Source of the DNA: Thermococcus sp. MV5
GTDB lineage: Archaea > Methanobacteriota_B > Thermococci > Thermococcales > Thermococcaceae
Length of the DNA: 64,000 nt
Direction of reading: 5' to 3'
Assembly: GCF_012027425.1 (NCBI RefSeq)
Contig: NZ_SNUE01000006.1
Span: forward strand, 1-64,000
Under the pieces are notes generated by a model, which saw only the letters and a program-made list of their open reading frames with translations, did no database searches and was not told the DNA's origin. Positions 8,615 through 17,850 of the stretch are shown piece after piece. The translations under genes were made by a program, and so were the position numbers. Numbering within the stretch: position 1 is the first letter of the stretch; the number at the start of each line of letters is the position of its first letter.

Positions 8615-8938
8615 GTGAATGTTGAAAACAAGATGTCACTCATATTTTATACAATTGGCGCAGTGGCAGGGATTATTAGCGGAGTACTCTCAACTCAGGC
8701 TCAAATGGGATACCTTGCAGGACTACTAATATATTTAGTATCACCGAAAATAGTCATGGCTGTTGTTAAGGATCTTCCCGAGGAACTTAAAGATGATAGG
8801 ATCCTTCTTAGAAAGGGGATGTGGGGGTTCCTGTTATTCTGGCTCTACTTCACGTTGTTTAGCTACAATCTAATCATTCAGCCAGAACCAAAGTTTTATT
8901 CAAATCAATCACTTCTTTACAACATAACGAAGGGATGA
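8615..8938 (+). CDS. Small membrane protein, EMC6-like
   Basis: 107 residues with three hydrophobic segments (about 8-28, 31-50 and 70-90) and a charged DLPEELKDD loop between the second and third. Size, topology and sequence style fit the archaeal EMC6-like/DUF5379 family, thought to help membrane insertion; this assignment is from memory of the family. The GTG start follows AGGTGAT by 5 nt. The stop is 3 bases before rpiA, so the two are translationally linked. Confidence 0.6.
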   Translation: MNVENKMSLIFYTIGAVAGIISGVLSTQAQMGYLAGLLIYLVSPKIVMAVVKDLPEELKDDRILLRKGMWGFLLFWLYFTLFSYNLIIQPEPKFYSNQSLLYNITKG

Positions 8939-8941
8939 TAC

Positions 8942-9625
8942 ATGGAAGAGCTAAAAAGACTGGTTGCAAAGGAGGCATTGAAGTTTATTGATGACGACAT
9001 GATCATCGGCCTAGGTACAGGATCGACCACTGCTTATTTTATCCAAATGCTTGGAAAAAAGCTAATGACAGGAGAATTTGAAGACATTTATGGTATTCCA
9101 ACCTCCCACCAGTCTCGTCTTTTGGCCCTAGAAAGCGGTGTTCCTGTGGTAAGTCTTGATGAAGTTGATGCAATAGATATCGCTGTTGATGGAGCTGATG
9201 AAGTTGATCCACACCTTAATCTGATTAAAGGAAGAGGGGCAGCATTAACAATGGAAAAGATTATTGAGTATAGAGCTGGAACTTTCATAGTTCTTGTTGA
9301 TGAGAGCAAGCTAGTGGAATATCTTGGACAGAGAGCACCAGTGCCAATTGAAGTTATTCCCGCCGCTTGGAGGGCTATTAAAGAAGAGTTAGAAGTGTTT
9401 AATGCAACAGCAGAGCTCAGAATGGGAACCAAGAAAGATGGCCCTATAATCACGGATAATGGGAACTTTATCCTCGATGCGAAGTTTGAGAAGATTGAAG
9501 ATCCTCTGGACATGGAGATTGAACTCAACAATATTCCTGGAGTCGTGGAAAATGGGATCTTTGCAGATATTGCCGATATTGTTCTGGTTGGCACAAAAGA
9601 GGGTGTCAAAAAGTTAGAGAGATAA
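8942..9625 (+). CDS. rpiA: Ribose-5-phosphate isomerase A
   Basis: Interconverts ribose 5-phosphate and ribulose 5-phosphate, supplying ribose for nucleotides. The 227-residue length and the motifs GLGTGSTT, GIPTSHQS, DGADEVD and KGRGAALTMEK are the complete RpiA signature, including the catalytic Asp and Glu. It follows the EMC6-like gene by 3 bases. The next gene converges on it from the other strand. Confidence 0.95.
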   Translation: MEELKRLVAKEALKFIDDDMIIGLGTGSTTAYFIQMLGKKLMTGEFEDIYGIPTSHQSRLLALESGVPVVSLDEVDAIDIAVDGADEVDPHLNLIKGRGAALTMEKIIEYRAGTFIVLVDESKLVEYLGQRAPVPIEVIPAAWRAIKEELEVFNATAELRMGTKKDGPIITDNGNFILDAKFEKIEDPLDMEIELNNIPGVVENGIFADIADIVLVGTKEGVKKLER

Positions 9626-9650
9626 ATTCTTTAAATAACTAAATAAAAAC

Positions 9651-10871
9651 TTAATTTTCTACTCTTTCTGCCAAGTTTAGCACAATTCTGAGTGTATTTT
9701 GATCCCTCTCTACTCGGATCCATAAGCGGTTAAATTTGGATAAATCTTTGACAACTTCTGGGTTTTCTGTGAATCTTCTGTAAAAGTACTTCACAAATTC
9801 TGTGTGAAATGTGGGGGTGTAATAGTCTATGAAATTGGGCAGTTCAAGCTTCCAAGTGCTTCTATTTGCATAACCATATGGGAGATGAACTTTTTTATCA
9901 ATGTCCGAGATATAGAAATCCCTGCTTAGGTTTGGGTAATTTTCGAGGAATAACTCCATTAGATCATTCGCCATTACTGCCAAGTTTGCTGATGTGAAGT
10001 CATAATTTCTATTCTTGAAATCTTCAGCAAGTATTATCCCAATTACCTTTATTGTAAGATTTTCGCCACTTTTTTGTATTTCATACACTGTGGCATTTGA
10101 AATAAGCAGTTTTTCTTCCCTATAAACGGCCCATTTATTGTAATATGTGCCCAAATCCATAGGAGGTAGATTCTGGTCCAGAAGGAAGTATGCGTCATTA
10201 ATTTGAATTGCTGCTGTTGTATGTTTTGTACTTGAGTTTTCAAAGTTAATTTCAAATGCGTATACTGGGGAATAGCCCATTTCTAAGAGTAGAGCTAATG
10301 TTAATATTGTGTAATCTGTGCATATTCCTTTCCCTTTTTTAATAGTCTCGTATGGGGTTTGGATTTCTGTTCCTTCTCCGCCTGTAACCCCAATAATAGT
10401 TCCATTTTCGGAAATTTGTATTATTGGAGCTGGGAGAGAGGCTTTGTGGTGGTCATATTCGATATTATTCTGAAGCCATTCTAGAATGTTCCACGCACTT
10501 TCTTGTACAGTTTGTCCCTTTAACTCTATTGCAAGATAGGAGATCTTTGTTAGTTCATTTGAACTTAAGCCACATTTTAGGGCTTCTTTGAATATGTATC
10601 TCCAAATACTGGGGCAGGTACTCTTTGGTAAAGAAGTAGTAGTTTCTATAGCAGTTGTAGTCGTAGTGGTGCTTGGACTTGTGGTTTCTATAGAGGTTTG
10701 TGGAGGTGCAGTGGTGGTAGTGGGGGAGGGGGTTGAGGTTGTTAAAGTCGGCAGTGGCTCTTTTGTCTCACCTTTTGTCCTGGTTGTAAAGTACCATGCA
10801 CTAAAAGAGAGAAGAATCAATAGTATAAGTAATCCTGCTATGAGTTTTATCTTTGAAGTATCCTTAGACAA
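9651..10871 (-). CDS. Membrane-anchored transglutaminase-like protein
   Basis: 406 residues: an N-terminal transmembrane anchor (about 8-28), a low-complexity Thr/Ser/Pro linker (about 35-85) that is probably glycosylated, then an extracellular transglutaminase/protease-like domain. The Cys-His-Asp triad can be read as GKGICTDYT, KHTTAAIQ and FLLDQ. Such archaeal proteins are cysteine-protease-fold enzymes of unknown substrate, likely acting at the cell surface. It is a single gene. The long spacer upstream is shared with tRNA-Leu. Confidence 0.75.
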   Translation of the reverse strand: MSKDTSKIKLIAGLLILLILLSFSAWYFTTRTKGETKEPLPTLTTSTPSPTTTTAPPQTSIETTSPSTTTTTTAIETTTSLPKSTCPSIWRYIFKEALKCGLSSNELTKISYLAIELKGQTVQESAWNILEWLQNNIEYDHHKASLPAPIIQISENGTIIGVTGGEGTEIQTPYETIKKGKGICTDYTILTLALLLEMGYSPVYAFEINFENSSTKHTTAAIQINDAYFLLDQNLPPMDLGTYYNKWAVYREEKLLISNATVYEIQKSGENLTIKVIGIILAEDFKNRNYDFTSANLAVMANDLMELFLENYPNLSRDFYISDIDKKVHLPYGYANRSTWKLELPNFIDYYTPTFHTEFVKYFYRRFTENPEVVKDLSKFNRLWIRVERDQNTLRIVLNLAERVEN

Positions 10872-11137
10872 AGTGGTTGCCTCCTTTATTATTCATCTTA
10901 TAGGGTTAAGCATTCCTTTTATTTAACAATTTTTGTCTACAGTATGAAAAAGAAAGACATCTTCTCTCCTTGTTTCTATTGAACTCACCATCTTAAATGA
11001 AGAATAAGTTACAAGTTAGAAGTTTTTACGTAAAACACTAGGGGATAGAGACTTAGAAGTTTTTCATATTTAAATTCAAAGACCATAATCTTTTTAAAAC
11101 TAAGGAGATGTATAGAGAAATGAACCCTGCGAAATGC

Positions 11138-11225
11138 GCGGGGGTTGCCGAGCCTGGTCAAAGGCGGTGGACTCAAGATCCACTCCCGTAGGGGTTCAGG
11201 GGTTCAAATCCCCTCCCCCGCACCA
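11138..11225 (+). tRNA. tRNA-Leu (anticodon CAA)
   Basis: A class II tRNA with a long variable arm. The acceptor GCGGGGG pairs with CCCCCGC, the anticodon stem GTGGA/TCCAC carries the loop CTCAAGA (anticodon CAA, reading UUG), and CCA is encoded at 11223-11225. No intron is seen. A TATA-like TTTTTAAA at 11092-11099 lies about 40 bases upstream. Confidence 0.97.
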
Positions 11226-11566
11226 TTAATATATATGTAATGTTTCTCTTCCGGTGTTCAAGATCTCTTGTCACATTTACAATTTTCAAATGTCCATGAA
11301 AATATCTTCAATTTAGTGACAGCTTTAAAGAAATTTTTTTCAAAAATCTGATAATTCTTGCGATATGTCATCAAATTCTAAATTCAAGGTTATCTCACTT
11401 TGATATTTATCAAATATTTATTGAGTATTAAATATTTTCAAAAATATTCCTAATATTTAAAAATAACCAAAGCCAACTACTGACACTATGACAATTAAAT
11501 ATGCAAAAAGAGTTAAATACTTAGGAATGGCAACAATATGACGAAAATCTATTGGAGGGTTTAAAT
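11226..11566 (+). other. AT-rich spacer with the promoter of the TRAP operon
   Basis: No ORF or structured RNA is evident in these 341 bases. Near the end TTAAATAC (11513-11520) is a plausible TATA box that would start transcription near 11541, and GGAGGGT (11554-11560) is the ribosome site of dctP. Several AAATATTT-type repeats at 11410-11465 could be operator sites, but low complexity alone could produce them. Confidence 0.5.
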
Positions 11567-12691
11567 GTGTTGCAAAAAACTTCTTTTAGAAAAAATTTGG
11601 TATTCGGGTTGATTACCTTGGTGCTTCTGTCCTTTGTGGCAGGATGTATCGGGGGGCAAACACAACCTTCAGAAACCCAAACTGCCCCAGCAGAAACTTA
11701 TGAGTTCAAAATGGCTACCTTCTATTTGGCCGGTGACCCAGGATTTGAAATTGCCCAACATTTTGCTGACACAGTTGAAAAAATGTCCAATGGTAGGATA
11801 AAGATAGAGGTATATCAGGCGGGAGAGCTTGGTTTCCCCGTAACTGAAATCGTAGACTCCACAGCCAATGGCGTAGTTGACATGGCTATATTTTACAGTA
11901 GCTATTTAGCATCTCAGGACCCAATTATGGCTCTTTCTGGAGGTAAACCCGGACCACTCTCAAACCCATATGAGGTTTTCTTCCAAGTAAAGGGTGTTGA
12001 GGACCTCATTAAAGCCACATTTGAAAAGTTTGGAGTGGTTTATATAGGACCAATGATATATGGAGAGCCAGAAATTCTCGTTACAACAACCCCTATAAAC
12101 AAACTCGATGACCTAAATGGTAAAATCTTAAGGTCTTCTGGTATGGCAGCAGTATTTTATAATACTCTCGGTGCTCAGGCCATGATGATGGCTTCTGGAG
12201 AGCTTTACCAAGCTCTACAGCTGGGAACAATAGATGGTCTTGAATGGACAGACTTCACTGCCAATTACAAGATGGGTTTCCATGAGGTTGCTAAGTATGT
12301 TCTTGAGCCAACTCCTGGTGTAAACTTGCACAGCGAAGCAACTATCCACGCTTACTTGATAATTAACCCAGCAGTATGGGAGAAGCTTCCAGAAGACTTG
12401 AAGGAGATCATTAGAGTTGCTAACATGGAGACTTACCTTTGGGGTAGCCACTATGTTAACTCATTAAACAGAGAGTACAGGGAGAAGTGGGTTGAGGCAG
12501 GTGCTACAATTACCAGACTCCCACCCGAAGATAATGCAAAGGTGATTGAAACCGCAATGGGACTGTATGTTGAATATGCTAAGAAGAGCCCAGAGGCCCG
12601 TGAATACGTTACTAGGCTTGTTGAGATCTGGAGAGAGTTGGGTCACGAAGACTGGGCTAATGCATTGGATGCTGCTTTGAAGCAAGGTTAA
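11567..12691 (+). CDS. dctP: TRAP transporter solute-binding lipoprotein, DctP family
   Basis: The extracytoplasmic receptor of a tripartite ATP-independent transporter for an organic acid. It has a lipoprotein signal ending in the lipobox VAGC, a short Thr/Pro linker, then a DctP fold with the segment DLNGKILRSSG, where the family's carboxylate-binding Arg is expected. The open frame starts with TTG at 11552, but GGAGGGT lies on that codon and is 6 nt before the in-frame GTG at 11567, so I chose GTG. dctQ and dctM follow, making a complete TRAP system. The substrate is unknown. Confidence 0.88.
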   Translation: MLQKTSFRKNLVFGLITLVLLSFVAGCIGGQTQPSETQTAPAETYEFKMATFYLAGDPGFEIAQHFADTVEKMSNGRIKIEVYQAGELGFPVTEIVDSTANGVVDMAIFYSSYLASQDPIMALSGGKPGPLSNPYEVFFQVKGVEDLIKATFEKFGVVYIGPMIYGEPEILVTTTPINKLDDLNGKILRSSGMAAVFYNTLGAQAMMMASGELYQALQLGTIDGLEWTDFTANYKMGFHEVAKYVLEPTPGVNLHSEATIHAYLIINPAVWEKLPEDLKEIIRVANMETYLWGSHYVNSLNREYREKWVEAGATITRLPPEDNAKVIETAMGLYVEYAKKSPEAREYVTRLVEIWRELGHEDWANALDAALKQG

Positions 12692-12707
12692 AAAGAGGTG
12701 ATTAATC

Positions 12708-13190
12708 TTGGATCTAATAAGCAGGATTAATTCCAAACTTTCTTTTTTTATTATGTATTCTACGTTGGTCATAACTCTCGTTGTAGTCTATGAAGTAGGC
12801 ACCAGATATTTCCTACACAGGGCCGATTCTAGGGCTATCTTCGTCTCAGTGTGGCTTTATGGAATGTTATTCGCTCTAGGAGGTGCATATACTCTACGTG
12901 AAGGAGGACATGTGTCAGTGGATATAATCTACAGAAAAGTGCCAGAAAAGTTCAGAAAAATCCTGGATATCGTAGATATTGGAATAGTGACCATCTCTGG
13001 AGTCATATTGGTTTTAGTAGGAGCGCCAATTGCATGGAGATCGTTCGTGATTAGAGAAGTGGATTCTAGTTTGGGAATAGTTTTTGCTCCTCCGATATGG
13101 TGGTATAAGTGGGTTGCTGTAATATCAGTGGTCCTTATAACGCTCCAAACCATTCCAATGATGTTAGAGAAGATTAAGCAATGGAGGTGA
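12708..13190 (+). CDS. dctQ: TRAP transporter small membrane subunit, DctQ family
   Basis: 160 residues with four hydrophobic segments and the family-typical sequence LREGGHVSVD between the second and third. It bridges the binding protein and the large permease. The TTG start at 12708 has AGAGGTGAT at correct spacing. It ends 6 bases before dctM, whose ribosome site overlaps its stop codon. Confidence 0.88.
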   Translation: MDLISRINSKLSFFIMYSTLVITLVVVYEVGTRYFLHRADSRAIFVSVWLYGMLFALGGAYTLREGGHVSVDIIYRKVPEKFRKILDIVDIGIVTISGVILVLVGAPIAWRSFVIREVDSSLGIVFAPPIWWYKWVAVISVVLITLQTIPMMLEKIKQWR

Positions 13191-13196
13191 CTCATA

Positions 13197-14510
13197 ATGC
13201 CTAACATGATTATGCCATTTGTAATGTTCCTGTTCCTCTTTGGACTTATATTGTTAAATGTACCGGTAGCTTTTGCTCTGTTCTTCACTTCGATGGTATT
13301 TGGGTTGATTTTCTGGGGATGGAATGGTTTGTATGTCACCTTTCAGGGAATATGGAGCTTAATGAATAACTGGGCTCTTGTAGCTTTACCCCTGTTTGTG
13401 TTTATGTCTGCGCTTCTTGAGAAGAGTGGTATAGCTGATGAGTTATTTACTACCTTCTATAAACTTTTGGGGAGAATTAGAGGTTCCTTAGCGGTTATAG
13501 CTATAATTTTGGGTTATACTATCGGAGCGATGTCAGGAGTTATAGCAGCTGCCATAGCTAGTTTGGCCCTAATTATATACCCTCTCATGGTTAGACATGG
13601 ATACGATAAGAAGCTCGCAATAGGTTCAATACTAGCAGCTGGTACACTTCCCCAAGTCGTTCCTCCGAGTTTTAACATGATCGTTTATGGTTCTGTTGCA
13701 GGAGTCTCTGTTGGAAAACTCTTTGCTGGTGGGCTTGGAGTTGGTACAGTCATGGCATTGGTCTTCAGCATTTATGTGCTTGTATGGAGCCACTTAAACA
13801 AAGACAAAGTACCAGTATTTACCGAGGAAGAAATCACTCTTAAAGAAAAGATAATCTCGCTTAAATACCTAATTGGCCCCCTTGCTATAATACTTGGTGT
13901 ACTTGGATCAATATTCACAGGAATAGCAACGCCAACAGAAGCTTCTGGTGTAGGAGCGTTCTTGAGTTTAATCTATGTTACTGTGAGAAAGAAACTAAAC
14001 AGGAAAGTCATGGAGGACTCGTTGCTGGTTACATTAAAAGTAACTTCTATGGCATGTTGGATAATGGCTGGGGGATCGGCATTTAGTTCAGTTTTCAGTG
14101 GAATTGGTGGCAAGAAGTTAGTGGTTGATCTGCTTATGTCACTTCCAGCAGCAAAAGTTACGGTTCTGATATTTTCACTAGCTCTAATATTCTTCCTTGG
14201 AATGTTTGTGGATCCAGTTTCAATCATAATGATAATGACCCCAATACTAACACCAGCGGTTACTAACTTGGGCTACGACCCCCTATGGTGGGGTGTGGCA
14301 TTTACCTCAATGCTCTTGGTCTCGTATCTTACTCCTCCAGTAGGACTTGGACTATACTACTTTAAAGGAGCTATTGACGAAGTTTCAATGGACGAGATAT
14401 ATCAAGCAGTGCTTCCATTTATCATATTGCAAGTGATAGCAATAGTCATTATAATTCTAAAACCGGAAATAGTCCTATGGTTCATAAAGACCCTATCGAG
14501 AGGAGGATAA
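13197..14510 (+). CDS. dctM: TRAP transporter large permease, DctM family
   Basis: 437 residues, almost entirely membrane-spanning (about 12 segments), carrying the ion-coupled transport path. The proline-rich loop QVVPPSFNMIVYG and the GIATPTEASGVG motif are hallmarks of DctM. The start is preceded by GGAGGTGAC. It completes the dctPQM operon, and the next gene has its own ribosome site about 100 bases later. Confidence 0.9.
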   Translation: MPNMIMPFVMFLFLFGLILLNVPVAFALFFTSMVFGLIFWGWNGLYVTFQGIWSLMNNWALVALPLFVFMSALLEKSGIADELFTTFYKLLGRIRGSLAVIAIILGYTIGAMSGVIAAAIASLALIIYPLMVRHGYDKKLAIGSILAAGTLPQVVPPSFNMIVYGSVAGVSVGKLFAGGLGVGTVMALVFSIYVLVWSHLNKDKVPVFTEEEITLKEKIISLKYLIGPLAIILGVLGSIFTGIATPTEASGVGAFLSLIYVTVRKKLNRKVMEDSLLVTLKVTSMACWIMAGGSAFSSVFSGIGGKKLVVDLLMSLPAAKVTVLIFSLALIFFLGMFVDPVSIIMIMTPILTPAVTNLGYDPLWWGVAFTSMLLVSYLTPPVGLGLYYFKGAIDEVSMDEIYQAVLPFIILQVIAIVIIILKPEIVLWFIKTLSRGG

Positions 14511-14615
14511 ATTTTGCCTTATTCTTATTCTATTTTTGTTCTTTAAGTAGAATCGGAATTTTTGTGAAGAATAAACTCTAAAAACTCTAAGTGTAATTTT
14601 TCTGTGGTGAGGAGA

Positions 14616-15203
14616 ATGATAATCTATGAACCTATAATGCTTGCAATTCCGCTTGCGGAAGAAGTAAAGGCCCATCTTATAAAAACTAAAAGATTCCCTA
14701 CTGAAGGAGAACTCAAGAAAACTCTAGAGAAGTTAGGTCTCAAACCATTCTGTTCAGATAAAAAATTGGAGATCTATAAAGGAAAACATGTTTTAGTGCT
14801 CGTTTTACCGTTAAAAGAATATATTACAGTTGATATTCTTTCTCTTTCAGGTGCTTTAAGTGATGGTATAGAAGTTGCTGTATATCATGACAAACATCTT
14901 GAGGCATATATAATCGAGATTATTCCAGCCAATGAACTAGAGTTTGAGGGGAATATTGGTCTAGAACCCGTTATTGTAGATGCCAATACATTCGAATTAA
15001 AGAGCACTCCGGTATTAGGATACTTTAAAGAAGAAGGAGATAGAGTCTTTTTAATAGTGGAGGGAGATGTTTATAAAATTTGGAAGGAGAGTGGAAAACT
15101 AGATATTTGTCCGATATGTGGAGCTAAAAACCTAGTTTGGAAAGGGAAGCAAGCTTACTGTGCGTCTTGTGGATTTGGGGTAAAGGTGATGAAAGGTGAG
15201 TAG
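14616..15203 (+). CDS. Conserved hypothetical protein with C-terminal zinc ribbon
   Basis: About 195 residues. I do not recognise the main domain, which looks alpha/beta (residues 1-150). The C-terminus holds a zinc ribbon, CPICG then CASCG, separated by 14 residues. The frame is open from GTG 14604, but GGTGAGGAG points to the ATG at 14616. The next gene, a class II aldolase, begins inside its last codons, so the two are translated together. Confidence 0.7.
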   Translation: MIIYEPIMLAIPLAEEVKAHLIKTKRFPTEGELKKTLEKLGLKPFCSDKKLEIYKGKHVLVLVLPLKEYITVDILSLSGALSDGIEVAVYHDKHLEAYIIEIIPANELEFEGNIGLEPVIVDANTFELKSTPVLGYFKEEGDRVFLIVEGDVYKIWKESGKLDICPICGAKNLVWKGKQAYCASCGFGVKVMKGE

Positions 15204-15759
15204 GCTTGTCAAAAGCATTATAGAGAAATATTCCCACTTGGCACATAAAAGAGGTCTAACTGCAGCTTTTGGAGGAAATTTGAGCATCCTGTTCAACGGA
15301 AAAATATTTATAAAGGCCACAGGATCTGTGATGGATGATCTTACCTCGGAACAGATAGCAATAATAGACCTAGAGGGCAATCCTTTGAATACTATTCGTC
15401 CGTCTTCTGAGTGGAAGCTTCATGTAGAGGTGTATAAACGAAGAAAAGACGTTAAAGCAATAGCACATCTTCATCCTCCTTATTCTATAATCTCCTCAAC
15501 CAAGGCTAAGAAAGAGCTTCCGATAATAACACCCGAGGCTGAAGTGTATCTGAAGAAAATACCAATAGTCCCATTTAAACCCGCAGGGAGTTGGGAATTA
15601 GCTAGAGAAACGGCAAAATACCTAGAGACATGTGATGCAGTTATCATGGAGAACCACGGAGTAGTGACTGTGGGAAAGAGTTTAAGGGAAGCATATTATA
15701 AGGTAGAATTAGTGGAAGAAAGCGCAAAGTTATGGTATTTAAAAGAGAAAGGCATGTAA
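15196..15759 (+). CDS. Class II aldolase/adducin family protein (fuculose-phosphate-aldolase-like)
   Basis: 187 residues of the zinc-dependent L-fuculose-1-phosphate aldolase/MtnB family. Metal ligands are visible as H91 and H93 in HLHPP and H153 in ENHGVV. E72 in SSEWKLH is the catalytic acid, and GGNLS forms the phosphate loop. It may cleave a sugar phosphate to DHAP and an aldehyde; the substrate is not determined. The GTG start overlaps the upstream zinc-ribbon gene by 8 bases and follows AGGTGATG. The stop abuts a convergent gene. Confidence 0.8.
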   Translation: MSRLVKSIIEKYSHLAHKRGLTAAFGGNLSILFNGKIFIKATGSVMDDLTSEQIAIIDLEGNPLNTIRPSSEWKLHVEVYKRRKDVKAIAHLHPPYSIISSTKAKKELPIITPEAEVYLKKIPIVPFKPAGSWELARETAKYLETCDAVIMENHGVVTVGKSLREAYYKVELVEESAKLWYLKEKGM

Positions 15760-15760
15760 A

Positions 15761-16021
15761 TCATTTGATCTGCTCTAAAGCTCCTAAAACTTCCCAGATT
15801 ATCGTTCTTGTGTGCATTGGCATGTTGGGATCTTCACTAATCTCTTCAAGAATCACAATTGCATCTGCAGCTCTCACAGGTGGCTCTTTATTAGTGTCCA
15901 TCAAGCTTTCTATAGCCTTCTCAGCAGCTCTCCTAATATTTCTAGGTACTATGGTGTCTTGGACAACTTGTTCCCTCAGAACCTGGACAATTTGTTGAAT
16001 TCTTACTTCTACGTCGCTCAT
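15761..16021 (-). CDS. UPF0147 family protein
   Basis: An 86-residue all-helical protein matching the archaeal UPF0147 family across its length (residues QDTIVPRNIRRAAE and NMPMHTRTIIWEVL are characteristic). Its function is unknown. A 6-bp inverted repeat CCGATT-n7-AATCGG at 16032-16050 lies just before the start. It converges with the aldolase gene with a single base between stops. Confidence 0.85.
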   Translation of the reverse strand: MSDVEVRIQQIVQVLREQVVQDTIVPRNIRRAAEKAIESLMDTNKEPPVRAADAIVILEEISEDPNMPMHTRTIIWEVLGALEQIK

Positions 16022-16108
16022 TTTTCCACCCCCGATTTAATAAGAATCGGTAACTAAAATTTCTCCACCATATATTGAACCTTGGTTATTAAAACCTTTT
16101 CGGTGTTT

Positions 16109-16639
16109 TTAGTATTCAACACCTTTTCTGGCCGATATTCCTTTTTGGTATGGGTGTTTTACTTCTTTCATTTCGGTCACGTAGTCTGCGATCTTAAAAA
16201 GCTCTTTTGGACAATATCTCCCTGTGAGTACCATTTCGGTGTTTGGGGCTTTTTCTTTTATGAGTTCTATAACCTCATCAACTTTAATCATCTTAAAACC
16301 TAGAGCCACACATATTTCGTCTAGAATTACGAGATCCCACTCTCCACTTCTCACAACCTCCTTTGCCCTTCTTAATGCTCTTTTTGCAGCTTCAATTTCT
16401 TCAGGTTCAGGCTTTCCATGCACGAATTTGGGGAGTCCATAAGCTTCCAATACAATTCCGCACTCTAGAGCTTTTTTCTGTTCGCCGTAAACATTAGGGG
16501 ATTTTAAAAATTGTATTACAATGACTTTTCCCCCATTCCCACGCATTCTAAGGGCTAATCCTAATGCGGCTGTGGTTTTTCCTTTTCCGTTTCCTGTATA
16601 GATGTGAACCAGACCTAGTTTTTCTTTCCATTCCTCCAT
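16109..16639 (-). CDS. Corrinoid adenosyltransferase, CobA/BtuR family
   Basis: An ATP:cob(I)alamin adenosyltransferase of 176 residues that attaches the upper adenosyl ligand in cobamide synthesis or salvage. Evidence: P-loop TGNGKGKTT, the Walker-B-like LDEI followed by CVALGF, LTGRYCP, and the C-terminal KHPYQKGI motif. The open frame begins with GTG at 16648, but GGTGG lies 5 nt before the ATG at 16639. No other cobalamin genes are in the window, so a salvage role is plausible. Confidence 0.9.
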   Translation of the reverse strand: MEEWKEKLGLVHIYTGNGKGKTTAALGLALRMRGNGGKVIVIQFLKSPNVYGEQKKALECGIVLEAYGLPKFVHGKPEPEEIEAAKRALRRAKEVVRSGEWDLVILDEICVALGFKMIKVDEVIELIKEKAPNTEMVLTGRYCPKELFKIADYVTEMKEVKHPYQKGISARKGVEY

Positions 16640-16730
16640 GGTTTCCACCAGTTTAATTTAGTATTAGAGTATTTATCCATTATGGAATAGCTTTTATCTT
16701 TTGGTGTTACATTTTCTTTGGTGGGAAGTT

Positions 16731-17819
16731 ATGAAGGCCCTAGAACTTGGAATCCGAATTGGGGTTTTTGAACATGGGAAAATGAATTCTATTAGTGATG
16801 TTAACGGAGTTAAAGTGGGGCATGTTACATTAATTTGGGGAGAGGGCAAGCTTATACCCGGGAAAGGCCCTGTTAGAACAGGAGTAACTGCCATACTTCC
16901 ACATGACGGCAATATTTACAAAGAAAAGGTTTTAGCAGGAGTTTTTGTTATGAATGGGTATGCAAAACCAGTAGGACTCATCCAAGTGATGGAACTAGGA
17001 ACCATTGAAACCCCACTGCTTCTAACAAATACGTTAAGTGTTGGCGTGGCTACAGATGCTCTTATTGAATACATGCTAAAAGAAAATGAAGACATTGGAG
17101 TAACCACAGGATCAGTTAACCCCATTGTCATGGAATGCAATGACTCATACTTAAATGATATTCGAGGAAGACACGTGAAAAAAGAACACGTATTTGATGC
17201 AATTGAAAGCGCTAATAGGTATTTTAAAGAAGGCTCAGTTGGAGCTGGCACTGGAATGAGTGCCTTTGAGTTCAAGGGGGGAATTGGCTCATCTTCTAGG
17301 ATTGTTGAGATAGCAGGAGAGGAATATAATGTTGGAGCATTGGTTTTAAGTAACTTTGGGAAAAGGGAGGATTTGACCATAGCTGGAGTTCCAGTTGGGA
17401 TGGAATTAAAAGACTGGCCTGGAAGAGGTGGAAAAGAAAAAGGCAGTATTATAATGGTAATTGCTACTGATGCTCCATTAAATTCCCGACAACTAGGTAG
17501 AGTTGCAAGGAGAGCTATTGTTGGACTTGCAAGAACGGGAGGTTACGCTTACAACGGAAGTGGGGATATCGCCCTTGCATTTTCAACAGCCCAAAAAATT
17601 CCCCATTACACAGAAAAACGTTTAAAACTAGACGTTCTTCCCGATAGTTCCCTTTCTATGTTATTCAAAGCTACCGCTGAAGCAGTGGAGGAAGCTATAA
17701 TAAACTCCCTCCTTCAAGCAGAAACAATGGTAGGTAGGGATGGCCATATAAGGTATGCTCTTCCCAAAGACAAAGTTCTAGAGATCATGGAGAAATATGG
17801 ACAACTTGAGAGGAGCTAG
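16731..17819 (+). CDS. DmpA/P1-family aminopeptidase (S58)
   Basis: An N-terminal-nucleophile hydrolase of about 362 residues related to L-aminopeptidase/D-esterase DmpA. The precursor cuts itself at a Gly-Ser bond, visible in GGIGSSSRIV. The family motifs SISDVNGVKVGH near the N-terminus and GSVGAGTGMSA are present. The frame opens at 16701, but GGTGG precedes the ATG at 16731 by 6 nt, giving the start MKALELG. It probably trims peptides in the cytoplasm, consistent with peptide uptake elsewhere in the window. Confidence 0.88.
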   Translation: MKALELGIRIGVFEHGKMNSISDVNGVKVGHVTLIWGEGKLIPGKGPVRTGVTAILPHDGNIYKEKVLAGVFVMNGYAKPVGLIQVMELGTIETPLLLTNTLSVGVATDALIEYMLKENEDIGVTTGSVNPIVMECNDSYLNDIRGRHVKKEHVFDAIESANRYFKEGSVGAGTGMSAFEFKGGIGSSSRIVEIAGEEYNVGALVLSNFGKREDLTIAGVPVGMELKDWPGRGGKEKGSIIMVIATDAPLNSRQLGRVARRAIVGLARTGGYAYNGSGDIALAFSTAQKIPHYTEKRLKLDVLPDSSLSMLFKATAEAVEEAIINSLLQAETMVGRDGHIRYALPKDKVLEIMEKYGQLERS

Positions 17820-17850
17820 GTTTTTATGTTCTTCCTGAAATTATTTTTAA

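Noticed and set aside
11330-11380. C/D sRNA on the minus strand around TTGATGACAT
   Set aside because: There is a C-like box but no CTGA at guide distance on either side.
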